A stretch of DNA of 64,000 bases from Asterella californica (Eukaryota; Streptophyta; Marchantiopsida; Marchantiales; Aytoniaceae): NCBI GenBank assembly GCA_036924285.1, contig JAYKYS010000001.1, forward strand, positions 13,665,501-13,729,500. The letters run 5' to 3'. Each line of letters begins with the position of its first letter. Positions within the stretch are counted from its first letter, which is position 1. This document shows positions 47,850-58,257 of the stretch, piece by piece. A program made the translations under genes and the position numbers. The notes beneath the pieces are model-generated. The model was not told where the DNA came from. It saw nothing but the letters and a program-made list of their open reading frames with translations, and made no database searches.

Positions 47850-47961
47850 GCCCGATGATATCTGCAAATCGATAACCAAAACGGTCAATCATCAAGAGAG
47901 AAAGTCTATCTGTGCAAACTTCAAAGTCAAGCTCCAGCGGACATGCAAGAGAGCATTGCAT

Positions 47962-50330
47962 CGACGATCTTAGTTCCAGCTTAAGCGATCGAAACTACCG
48001 GCAATTTCTCGCGTACAGAAGATGTCCGTCCATTCTCCCCCTAGAGATGCAACGATAAGCGCCATTTCAATATTCAACCTTTGGTCGTAAAAATCAATGT
48101 GCCTCAGAAGCCAAGCATATGCAACAAACATCTCATTCATTCACCCGTAGATCAGTTGATTCGCCATCCACGTCTGACAAAAAGCTACATGCCTTGCGGA
48201 GACAGTTGAGGCGGAGAAAGCACATCTCAGCTCGCTTCCGACGCACTGAACGCAGCCTTCGATACCATTTCACTCCGAAGCAGCTCACCAAGGTTCTCTC
48301 ACACTCCTCTCCCTACTCAAATCTCTCTTCTCTCAGTGAGTTCCAACGCGGTGCAAAAGTAGGAGGCGGAGGTTGGACAGGGTGATGTAGACGTGAGACA
48401 CAAACGAGGCTGCTGGCTTTGCTCGCTCGCTTGCTTCCTGAATGAGGTTCTTGGTTTGACTCCTGCAGTCAAAAGCAACAAGCAGCGAAAAGAAACGATG
48501 ACCGAGCCACAGTAGCAACAGGAAGCAGCAACTTCAGGGAAGCTTGAAGATATTACAAGCTGGCAGCGCTGCTGCGGGTTGAGGATATGGCGGTGAGGAC
48601 CTAAACCCAAGACGAAGCGGACGGAGACAAAACTATCTTCCACTAACAATCGTCTTCTGCGCTGCACGCATAATGTCAAACCAAAGCTCCACCACCCCTT
48701 TCACTCTCTCACTGCTTCACCTCCCTCTCCGAACTTTTACAGCCGGCGCGTCTACTGGAAGTAGGCACAGGATCAGGAGCCAGGCCAAGCCCAGGCCCAA
48801 GCAAGTGATCGGACAGACAGGGAAAGCTGGGGATAGGGAGCCAGACAAACGCTTGTCGTACAGTGCAGTGCACCAACGAGCAAGCCGCACAACAGCAGTG
48901 CCTGCTACTACCAGTACTACTACCGTCTCTGGTTCCCACACCAGAAACTCAACTGGACGGAGTAGGCTTGGAACGATCAATCTCGTTCGTTACTGATCAA
49001 AGCACCCACAGGAAACACCGACCGTGCATAGCTTCCAGTAAACCGGTCTGCACACAAGCAACCCCTCAAACCCTCGTCAACGGCTGCGGTAGCAGTAGCA
49101 CGGGTCTGTATTCTAGTTCACTTTCCTCTCCCATTACCGCCCAGCGACTCTTCCGACTTCCCATCGGTCTCAACTTTCGATCCTCCCTCTTCGGTTCCCC
49201 GAGTCCCTCAGTGAGATCTCTAGCAAGACCGGGGAAAAAGGCGCGGTAACTACAAAGCTGCTGATGTGCTCAATGGCAACAAATAGAATAGAATAGACCG
49301 AACGAGCGAGCGAGCGAACGCACGAGCGAGGCAAGCTAAAGGAAAGCCAAAGCCAAGTCACCCTTCAGTCGCTGCACCGCACTTCACTTCACTCAGTCCC
49401 GACTTGACTTACACCTCGACCTCGTCCCGTTCCTCGTCTGTCGGTCGGTCGGTCGGCAGGTTTACGTCATCTGCGGGCACCCACGTTGGAGTGTGCTGCT
49501 CTGGGCACTACTCCTCTCTTCGTCATCATCATCGAGTCTCCCTCCTCCATGACCAATAGCACAACATGACTGCCACTGCCCGCGGCCCGGCCCGCCCCTC
49601 CTAACCTCGCCTCGGCTCCATTTTCTCTAATCACCTCCTCTATTTCTACTTAACAGCTAAAGTTGCTAAACCCTTCCCCTTCACAGCTCACATCTTCTCC
49701 CTCTCTCCGCCCGATGATCCTTTCAAGATAATCAACAGCTCACCACGTCCTCTTTCTCATCGCCTACTCAAATCGCCTCGCCTTGTTCTGTTCCTTGTGG
49801 GGTAATGATCAGTACCTTGTCTCAATATAGTGAGGTGATTTGGATGAAACGCGATCTCGATGAAACTCGAAGTTACCGCAAATATTCAGGAAGGATATTC
49901 TAATTAAACCACTAGTAGTGGTATAAAAGACTTGACTTTGTATGCGGCGGGTCATTTTTCACTGTAGCTCTCAGTCAGAGTGCGGGAGGCCAAGGCTCCA
50001 GTTGAGCTTCATGTCTCAAAACAGCTCACCGGGTCATGATAACGCGAGGGTAAGTGATTATAACAAAATATGCTGAATAGTAGAACATTTCAAAATTCAA
50101 AATTCAGAATATTTTATTTCTGTAGTTCTCAGTGACCCGGGATTCACTTGATAATTTTGAAGCCGTCTGTATTCCTCCTGAACTCATCATGGGCTCATTT
50201 TGAAACTCTTTTCTTCTGCTTATTTCGCTACCAAGATCACAAAGTTTCATCACGTACTGCGATGGTAACTGCGTGGTGCAAATCTCTGAGGGGCCCCCGT
50301 CCGTGCCGAACTTACTTAGCAAAGGTTAAA
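47962..50330. other. PP2C upstream region, CT/GC-rich, no supported gene
   Basis: Probably promoter and 5' leader of the PP2C gene plus intergenic DNA. Several overlapping open frames occur on both strands at 48.1-49.3 kb (Ser/Thr/Arg/Pro-rich) but none has a domain, and they overlap in opposite frames. Simple repeats: a GAGC-type run (49300-49330) and GGTC repeats (49441-49456). No TATA box was assigned. Confidence 0.4.
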
Positions 50331-50336
50331 AATGAC

Positions 50337-50421
50337 TAGCGGTGGGGATCTCCACCGCTAATATAGCGGTACTTGTGGTTTAACGTTCTAACCCTTCCGA
50401 CGGGAAGGGTTAGAACATTAA
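50337..50421. repeat. Adjacent small hairpin and palindrome
   Basis: TAGCGGTGG (50337-50345) pairs with CCACCGCTA (50352-50360). Then 50385-50398 (GTTCTAACCCTTCC) pairs perfectly with 50403-50416 around GACG, extended by four more pairs after one mismatch. The second resembles the palindrome at 14023-14074. Confidence 0.8.
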
Positions 50422-50589
50422 TTAGTGTCCTTAGGTAAACGGCACGGTTTGACATTTAGATCTCCGGTCTTATAACCTCATGAACGCAACAGCCTTCTCT
50501 TCACTTATGGGTTCTCTCCGGATGAGTTGGCTATTCCGAGAGTAGTTAATATATAATATTTATAAAAAAATTTATTATAGAATAAATTA

Positions 50590-51140
50590 TTAGAATAGAT
50601 TTTTATAACACTTACACGTATTCTGATAAGAGAAAACAAAATTCACTGTACAAGGTCGTGAGGGAAGATATTCTCTATCAGGATTGAGGCTTATACAATA
50701 TTCTTTACAACTGTCTAGACACTTGCGGAGGTGATGCAAGTGAAGACATATTTTCTCATAGACAGTGAATTCATCATCCAAATAAGTTTGTATGAACTCA
50801 TTTAAATATTTCTGAAATGCAGTAATAATTACCTGTTGAAACGTGTACAGTGCATTTTCTAGTCCAAATGATATGAGAATGCACCTCACTTTGTAACAAA
50901 TGCTACCTTCTCTCTATCTCGCTCGACCACTGATACTTGATTATATGCACTGCATCCATCCATAAAAGAATACATTATCTGCCTCTTAGATCAAATTGAT
51001 GTAAGGTGATAGAAATGCATCCACAACAACCGGTTTAGATGAATAGAAGTCATGCAAGTGTTTCCACCGAATAGATGAACTTGACCAGTAATGGTTAATC
51101 GTTCTCCTCCTTTATGCATCGTCGTGTTGTGGACCGGCTT
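50590..51140 (-). pseudogene. Ty3/gypsy RT fragment, minus strand
   Basis: On the - strand: MYSFMDGCSAYNQVSVVERD, REKVAFVTK, then LISFGLENALYTFQQVIITA and FIQTYLDDEFTVYEK with the Y-L-D-D catalytic motif intact, and a thumb-like HHLRKCLDSCKEYCISLNPD. It has stops and a frame change near 50890. It resembles plant Tat/Athila-like RTs but differs from B3. It is bounded by AT-rich DNA and, at about 51.19 kb, by B4 gag in opposite orientation. Confidence 0.75.
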
Positions 51141-51189
51141 CTACTTGAAAGTCGAAATTAAAGGTTCCATATATTTACTCCAAATATGT

Positions 51190-53184
51190 TCATGGAGCTC
51201 GGCAGAAGTACCATCTGTACGACGATGATGCTGACGCGAACGACTTCATCATGATGTTCGAGACTATTTCTCGATCCAACAAGGAAGACTCGGATGTCGA
51301 CAGACTCCGTGTATTTCTTAGTTTGATCATAGGGAAGGGAAAGAAATGGATGAGTAAAATGTTGGATGATGAGTTAGTAATGACCGCTTGGGCTATTCTG
51401 AAGGCAGCTTTTCTGAAGAGGTTTAGAGGAGTGGGCTATGATCCGATGACCCTCATAGAACTTCAGAGACTCGAACGGAAGGAGAACGAGACACTGCGGG
51501 ATTACACCGAGAGGTTTGAAGACCTCTTGGATCACATCCCTCAGAACCAAGGAAGACCTGGTTATTGTGCCCAACAAGCCGTGGACTGGTACTTGGGAGG
51601 ATTGTCTCAGGATATGGAGTTGTACTGCAGAAGAGGAGGAGGTGATGATTTAGTAGAAGTACAGAAGCATGCAGAGCAATATGAAACCTCGAGCATCACT
51701 CGGAATATGACGAAAGACAGAGGGAAGACCTCGAAGAAGTCCAAGAAGTCGAAAAAGTCTTCTAGGAAGTCCAAGAGGAAGTCCAAGTCCACTGAAACTG
51801 ATAACAGTGATTAGGAAGTATCTTTTACTTCTGAAGAGTTTACTGTCGAAAGTTCAGAATCAGAATCTGAACAAGAGAAGAAGACATGGAAGAAGAAGAA
51901 AGAGAAGACACGATCAAGGGAAGAAGTTGTATAGAAGATGCCTCAGACTCAGATCATTCAGTCTGCACTTGATTCTTGTATCGATGAAGTGCTGAAGCAG
52001 TTTGCCCACCTGAAAGTTCATCTTCTGAACCAGAAGGACAAGCGAAGCAACCTACGTCTTCTCGGCCAAACCTTTGGTACAACCTTTGTAACTCTTCCGG
52101 ACACACCAGAGATCAGTGTACACAAGACCAAGCCGTCAACTGGGCAGGATGGGAAGAAGACGATGAGGGATATCTACACGATCCTAGTGAGGAAACATGC
52201 TACAGGATCGAGACGATACAACCATTCACTCCTACGCCTCCTGTCCAATATAATCGTTATGTATCAAGAGACGGGGCTAGTAATGTACAGACCAGGACGC
52301 CCTGGCAACCTTCTTCATCACAACGACCTCTAAACCCTCTTCCTGGAGCATGCAACAATTGTGGAGAGACAAGACACTGGTGGTCCATCTGTCCTCATCC
52401 AAGAAGACAGATTGGACAAGTGCCCTTGTGTGGAAACTGTAAGGAAGCAAGACATTTCATGGGAAATTGTCCTCAGACCTTACGCCCACGACAAATGGTT
52501 AGATTTGCAAAGACCACACCTCATGTAGAAGCCACATCAGCTTCTAAACTCGAGTTAGCAGTGGTACAGCACATCACAGTAGAAGAAGAAGATCCTGGGG
52601 ATTGTACGGATTGTCTCCATATCGAGGAAGACGAACCAGATCCCGGGAAGCACGAAAGAAAGGAACCTCAGCTGCAGAAGACGACTGCAGCTCAGAAAAT
52701 GAAGTCACTTGAGGCAACTTCTTCTTTTACTTTGGCGGATGGCACTATTTGGAGCCCTTGTCCGAATTCAGACAGTTGGCCTCCGGAAGAAGTCCTGGAT
52801 GAAGCGGTGTTCAATGTAAGTACCAGAAGCAAAGGGAAGTCAAAATCTCGTCAGAAGGATATCAAGAAGAAGAAGCAGCGTAAGGAGAGGTCATCTTCCT
52901 CTGAGCGGCCTTCTTCTCCTACTTACGACCGAGAAGATCCGAAGTACTTTGCTCTTGACATTAAGCAAGAAGTTGAAGCAATCATGCAAGAAGAGTTGGA
53001 GAAGCGACAGAAGATAGTACAGCAGCTTCCTCCACCGACTACGACAGCCCCTGTCCCACGGGAACAGCTTCCAGTCGAAGGAAGACACCATTATGGTCTT
53101 CCATCCAAGGAAGCAGCTACTACATCTTCTCTGTTGGAAACACCAGTCACTCTTCTTAAGCGATCCCCTTATGACTTCTTGTGA
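51190..53184 (+). pseudogene. B4 gag with two CCHC zinc knuckles
   Basis: The frame from 51251 is open for 187 codons: FETISRSNKEDSDVDRLRVF, GKKWMSKMLDDELVMTAWAI, MTLIELQRLERKENETLRDY, then a Lys/Ser-rich tail ending at a stop (51812-51814). Similarity resumes in other frames. Two knuckles lie at about 52350-52475: CNNCGETRHWWSIC (C-x2-C-x4-H-x4-C, intact) and CGNCKEARHFMGNC (intact). A 254-codon frame (52420-53184) covers the second knuckle and an acidic/basic linker (KSKSRQKDIKKKKQRKERSS). This is the best-preserved family B gag here; Gag would bind RNA and assemble particles. Broken frames argue it is inactive. Confidence 0.8.
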
Positions 53185-53189
53185 GACTT

Positions 53190-54116
53190 GTGGAATCGGA
53201 AGACGGATGTAACCTTCCAACAGCTTTTGGATGACAACGCTGGTTACAGGAAGTTGTTACAATCTGTTCTTCGAGGATCAAGGAAGAGGAGAATAGCTAA
53301 ATTTTCCCAGAGCACCCCGATCCTAAGGATAGAGCATGAAGACTGGGAGCCCCAGAACTTGATATGGAGATCCATGGTTGTCTTCTGAAGAAGGTACACA
53401 TTGATTCCGGCTCCGGAGATAACATCATGACTGAAGAAACTACGCATGCCCTAGGCTTCACTGAGTTCCAACCTACTCCAAGAATCCTCAGAATGGCGGA
53501 CCAGACCAGAAGACGACCTTTGGGGCAACTGAAAGATGTCTTGACGGTAATTGGTGGAGTATCTTTTTACCTCACTTACATCATTTTGCGACCTGTAGCT
53601 AAGGTTGGATATCAGATATTGATAGGAAGACCATGGCTGTATGCTGCAAATATAAATACCAATTGGAGAAGACATCGTTTGAGGTTTCCCAATCCTACAC
53701 CCAAGCCAGGTGAGAAGACCAAAGTCTCACTTCCTTGGATCAAGATTGGACACCAAGGTGAAACTCCTTCTACGACAGACGGGTACACGTCAAAAGACTC
53801 AGCTGCGTCTTCTGACATTGATGAACGATATGATGAGTTTGTGGTGAATAACTTGTGTACTACAGAAGTAGCAAAGATAGCGGACGAAGTGATATGTGGA
53901 TACATTGAGTGCTACGAAATTGCGGAAAAAGAGCTTCCAAAAGACGAAAGTACCATCTTCCCATCGGAAGATCTGATAGTTGGTCTTCCAGAAGATGAAG
54001 GTACCGTCTTCCTTTCGGAAGATCTGATAGTTGATCTTCCAGAAGACGTATTTCACAGTAAAATGTGTCTCTCACATGTGTGTCTCTCACATTTGTGTCT
54101 AATGTGTGCACCGTAA
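53190..54116 (+). pseudogene. B4 aspartic protease and repeat tail
   Basis: A pre-protease linker (TDVTFQQLLDDNAGYRKLLQ) is in one frame; after a frame change near 53364 the protease is open for 250 codons. Its active site is IDSGSGDNIMTEETTHALGF, followed by TRRRPLGQLKDVLTVIGGVS and GYQILIGRPWLYAA. All retropepsin motifs look intact. The C-terminal part is acidic and contains two 17-residue repeats (FPSEDLIVGLPEDEG, FLSEDLIVDLPED). It stops at 54114-54116 without any RT following. Confidence 0.8.
53946..54048 (+). repeat. In-frame 51-bp tandem repeat, two units
   Basis: GAAAGTACC at 53946 and GAAGGTACC at 53997 begin two 51-bp units sharing TCGGAAGATCTGATAGTTG. The period is 17 codons, so the reading frame is kept. 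Confidence 0.9.
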
Positions 54117-54689
54117 AATATGTGTGTGTGTGTCCCGAAATTCTACTATGTGTTCTACTTTATACTTCTGCACTTGAGTCGTAGGAGAGAGTTCTCCTCC
54201 AATCCTCACTCGCAACCAAGGGAAATGAGGCATTGTCAGAAGACCACCACCCCACATGCAGTCAGTTCCTTTCTCAGTTTGGAAACTTACTTTCTACTCC
54301 TGTGCTGCTTACTCTGTCACGTGGGCCGTCATCTAAAATTACAAGGGGAGTTGTCTCTCCCAAGATAGTAAACTTCGCTGCCTATCAAAATTAGCAAGTC
54401 AAATGTCTTCCTAACTTGCTGCCTACTCTAATTCGCTGGGTGTGATCGTCTTCTGATCGGTTCTTACCTGAACTCATAATTCAGCCTCTGATAAAGTAGG
54501 AAGTCCTGCTGGTACCTCGGGTGTGATTGAGGTGACTTCCTCTTCTCTGTTCGTGGCTTGCTCTTCTAAGATGGCTTCTAAAGACAAAAGCTTCTTCTAG
54601 GAAGCTGAGTCCACTTGCGCTTCCTTGCTCTTCTGTGCACTGGTTCGACGCTGGGAGCAGGGGTGACTTCGTAGTGGTCAGAGGAAGTA
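54117..54689. other. Stretch between B4 protease and LTR-B
   Basis: Short GT/CTC repeats (TGTGTCTCTCACA-like, 54.06-54.14 kb) then sequence without recognised domains. No RT or integrase motif is present on either strand. GAGGAAG just before 54690 may be a polypurine tract remnant. Confidence 0.4.
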
Positions 54690-56560
54690 TGTGGTGCCCA
54701 CAATTTACAAGATGTACGAATTTTTGAATTTTTTTAAGTTAATCACATGTCCGTGTAACTGAAATAACCTTGTTGCTTAAGATTACATCTTGCTTAGAAG
54801 AAAGATGGAGACGGAAGACGGAAGACACGTGTCTTCCAGAAGACAGCGACCACGACTACATGGACATTAATCAAGCACCATCCAGTAGGAGGGTAGGTGT
54901 ACCAACCAGGTAGCTCAAGGTAGTAGGTAGGTCAGGTAGGTCAAAGAACCCCTAACTACACAAGAAGATACGGGAGAAGCGCATTAGCGTAGAAATCATC
55001 GACTGCTTCTTGCATCGAAAGCATCAGCACAGAAGATCCAATTAGGAGGTGCCAAATCGAGTAAGGAGGACCAGCAGAGTGAAATTGTGGACAGCAAGGA
55101 TCGAATCGTAGGTAGAGAGAAAGCAAGGACGATTTTCTGAGGGTAGGAAGCACCATCGAGCTGAAGGAGTCTCATGTAGATTCCTAGAAGTAGACATTGA
55201 AGGGCGATTGAAGAAGAATCGGAGGCGAAGCACTAATCGATTGAGAAGCAGCAGATCGACGATAGAAGTAGTTCTATGGGGCCGCATTGGAAGTTGAGGT
55301 GGAGGCGGAAGCGCATAGAAGACCGAAAGCACTACGGGAAGCAGCCAGAAGACTATTTGAGGTTCTTCCCATGTTCTTTTCTCTTCCCACTGCTTCTCGC
55401 CTCTAGTTTAGTGTTCCTCACGCTTCCTCGATTATTTGCAAGAAGTCCATCGAACGTTCTCCTCATCCTGAATTTTCCCGCTGTGAAATCGGGCGTAGAA
55501 GCGCTACCCAATTTTCGTCAGCCATCTTCTCTCTTTTTCTCGAGCTATAATCGAGCTTCCCTGTCTGTCGTTCTCAAATTCGATCCCTCAGCTATCAATT
55601 TCTCTGTCCTACCGTCTCTCTACTCCCGAATCTCTAGATGAAAGACGCTTTGGAAGATCTGAACATCTTCGAAAGACGCTTCTAAAACCTGAACATCTTC
55701 GGAAGACGCTTCTGGATGTTTGAAGTCTTCGGAAGACGACTGTGTGTAATTTGTATCAAGAGTGGATTGGATTTGCTTTTGTGTTGAGAGAAGCTTGGTA
55801 CGAATCCTGAGTGACCTGGTGAGTTGTTTGTTGTTCGAGAAGCTGGAAGTTGGGAACCAGGCCTGTGCCTCCCGATCTTCCGAGCTTCTCAAATCCACAT
55901 CTTCCTAGAGAGACTAGAAGACTGGAAAGGTTGACAGAATGCACGAGAAGACGTGAGGGTCCATTACGGGTCTCTTCTGTCAGACCCCTAGCTGCATGTT
56001 CCTTCTTCTTCTTGAACTTAGAAGAGAGATGTGAGAAGTCTTGCTGGCAGAATCTGGAGAGAATGGTCGAAGGTCATGTCTTCTCATCATGCAGCACGCT
56101 TCTTCTGAGTGTGTACGAGAGGTGAGGAGTCCGAAGAAAGAGTGTGAATGTCTTGTGTTTGTTGTGAAGTTAGATTGCGTATCGGAAGCAGAAGACAGGT
56201 GAGATCAGTGAAAGGAAGCTTGGCTGCGGGAAGTCTTCTGAGAACGTCATTGAATCGGAAGCTGTCCCGGGAGTCTTCGTGGAGGCCACTGTCACAGCAG
56301 GAGCCCACTACCATGTTCTGAACTTTTCATACACACTACTTCTCGCATATCTTGTATCTTCTGTTAGGAAGTAGGATGAAATGCAAGATGGGTTGTCTTC
56401 TTAGGAATCCATACGATGCCTTGCTTAGTTAGGATTGGTTAGATATAGCTCGGAAGACGAGAGGAACTTAGGAAGCATTGTTAGAATCTCGGAAGACGGA
56501 GTAGCTGTCTTCTGGAAGACTAGATTCGTCTTCTGAGAGTGGAAGCTAGATTGTGAGAAC
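54690..56560 (+). repeat. LTR of family B (LTR-B), plus orientation
   Basis: It starts TGTGGTGCCCACA and is similar, in opposite orientation, to 9373-8200. The first 130 bp and the last 0.22 kb align clearly; the middle is longer here. GAAGAC/GTCTTC is frequent (four within 54808-54845, more at 55.62-55.75 kb). The gag start follows 66 bp after the approximate right end. Confidence 0.7.
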
Positions 56561-56625
56561 TTGAGAAGGACTGAGCCTTCGACTCGCAGTAAGTGGGTGT
56601 GGCTTAGTGTAACAGAGCTGGAAGT

Positions 56626-56797
56626 ATGTCGATGCATCCTCGAGGGTTGGTGTTACCGGCAGCAGAGTTGGCCGAGGCCAAACCCTTCATCAAGGAGTTG
56701 GGTCTCGTCTTCATCCTATGGGATTGGAACCTCGCAGATCAGGATCTTCTGGAGGAGGTTTGGACAGCATTGCCTCCCCGCAACCGTTGTCGCGCTA
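56626..56797 (+). pseudogene. Family B gag start, cut by A3 LTR
   Basis: ATG at 56626 opens MSMHPRGLVLPAAELAEAKP, then FIKELGLVFILWDWNLADQD and LLEEVWTALPPRN. It matches the - strand gag start at 8150. Similarity to type 1 LTR begins at about 56798 and ends this gag. Confidence 0.7.
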
Positions 56798-58183
56798 CTT
56801 GGCGGCTACATGCTTGACTTCTACTCCGACGCTTGAGTTTAGTAGTTCTAGAAGTTAGCTCATATTACTTCTAGTCCTTTATACATATGTTTGACACCTT
56901 TGCATACGGTGTTGACACTATTGTGTTATATATTTTGAGTCCTAGTAGGTTGACAGTATGTTATCTATCTTGTTCAAGCACTCTTGCGCTTGTGCAGATG
57001 ATATCATGCTTATCTATGTTGTGAAAGTACATAACTTAGGGTTTCCATGCTGATAAGAGTTTAAGCTCATGGGTTGTACTTACATGTCGTCCATGCATGC
57101 TTTCTAGTTTGTTTAAGTTATCTTTTAGGGTTACGTGTTATTTTACATACCTTCGCGTGAAGTTTAAGATATACGCTGGTACTTTAGGGGGCTGACGTGG
57201 TAGCCTTTGAGTGAAGTTGAGTTACCACGTGGATTAGAAAACTAAAGGACAGCCAAGTGGAGCTATGAATTCCCATTGGTCCATTTTTATCTTTTGTAAA
57301 ACCCTAAATTTAAAAGCAGGGGTTTAAAGAGGAGTTCGAGCATTTGGTGGAGGGACTTCGAAATTTGAGTGCACAGGAGGGTAGAGCTCGTCATGCCAAG
57401 CACTTTCAGTGAAATTCTTGATCGATTTGAGGCAATAAAGAGGGAGTTATGATCAATTGAAGTTCGGATTGTGTCAGAATTGAATCACTTTTGTTGGATT
57501 TAGGGTTTTCAGTGTCACTTGCAGCAGATTTGAGGAAATCGCTTCAAAACTTTGTGGTTGTGTTCTTTGCCAGCAAGGCTACGATTTCCCAAAAAGTTTC
57601 ATATCGATTGAGTGACTGAGTAATTCAAGGCGGCCGCTGAAGCAGAGGGGGTCTGAAAAGCTCTTAATCTAGAGCAGCGACTTCAGAGAAAGAGATCTGG
57701 AGTTCTGTGTACAATCAGGAGTCCCAACTTCACAGGGATGTTCAGCGTTCTGTAGACTTCAAATCCTGTAAGAATCTTTGAAAGTGATCGAGCCAATCTT
57801 CTGTTATAGATCGAAATAGCCAGCTGGGTACCAGAAATTGCTGCAATTTTCTTACTCAGAACTTTTCTGTCCACATCTCGGTGCTGGAATTTGATCTCAG
57901 GCTGAAACTTCGTGTGTGTGTTCAGTAGGACCTCATTTACATGTAGGAGAAGCTTAGAAGTCTAAACTTTCATAGTTTTCCTCTCCGTAAGTGTTAAAGT
58001 TCACAATCTGATCCTATTACTGCTAGTTAGACCTGAATTTCGCTTTTTGAGCATATTACATGATCTTACACACCTGTGTGAGTGTTTATAGCCCTATTGT
58101 AACCTGAAAGCCAACCTCTTGAGTGAACAACCACAGCCAGAAGCCTGGCGCTTTCCTAGGTAGACGGATCACACTTCGACATA
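56798..58183 (+). repeat. LTR type 1, 5' LTR of A3
   Basis: Collinear with 34888-36387 from its base ~90 onward, ending CTTCGACA near 58183; TGTCG at the start of other copies and CGACA here form the terminal inverted repeat. The left end is truncated at a junction with family B gag. Confidence 0.8.
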
Positions 58184-58192
58184 CTCTCTTTT

Positions 58193-58212
58193 TGGTGAAC
58201 TCGACGTGAAAC
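58193..58212 (+). other. Primer-binding-site candidate of A3
   Basis: TGGTGAACTCGACGTGAAAC, identical to 26032-26051, about 10 bases after the LTR end. The tRNA is not identified. Coordinates may be off by one or two bases. Confidence 0.6.
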
Positions 58213-58257
58213 ACCTAGGGTGGGAGTTTTCTTGAGAGTGTTACATGATCAGATATC

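Larger units (their letters stand above)
51190..56797 (+). mobile_element. Ty3/gypsy family B copy 4 (B4), pol-less arrangement
   Basis: It has gag (51.19-53.18 kb), protease (53.19-54.12 kb), a gap without RT or integrase, LTR-B (from 54690) and a second gag start (56626). RT-RNase H-integrase, expected between protease and LTR, are absent. The left end lacks an LTR; the right end is cut by the A3 LTR at 56798. Confidence 0.7.

Noticed and set aside
48119..49249. Several open frames of 80-128 codons upstream of PP2C
   Set aside because: They overlap each other on both strands, have no recognised domain and follow the CT/GC-rich composition.
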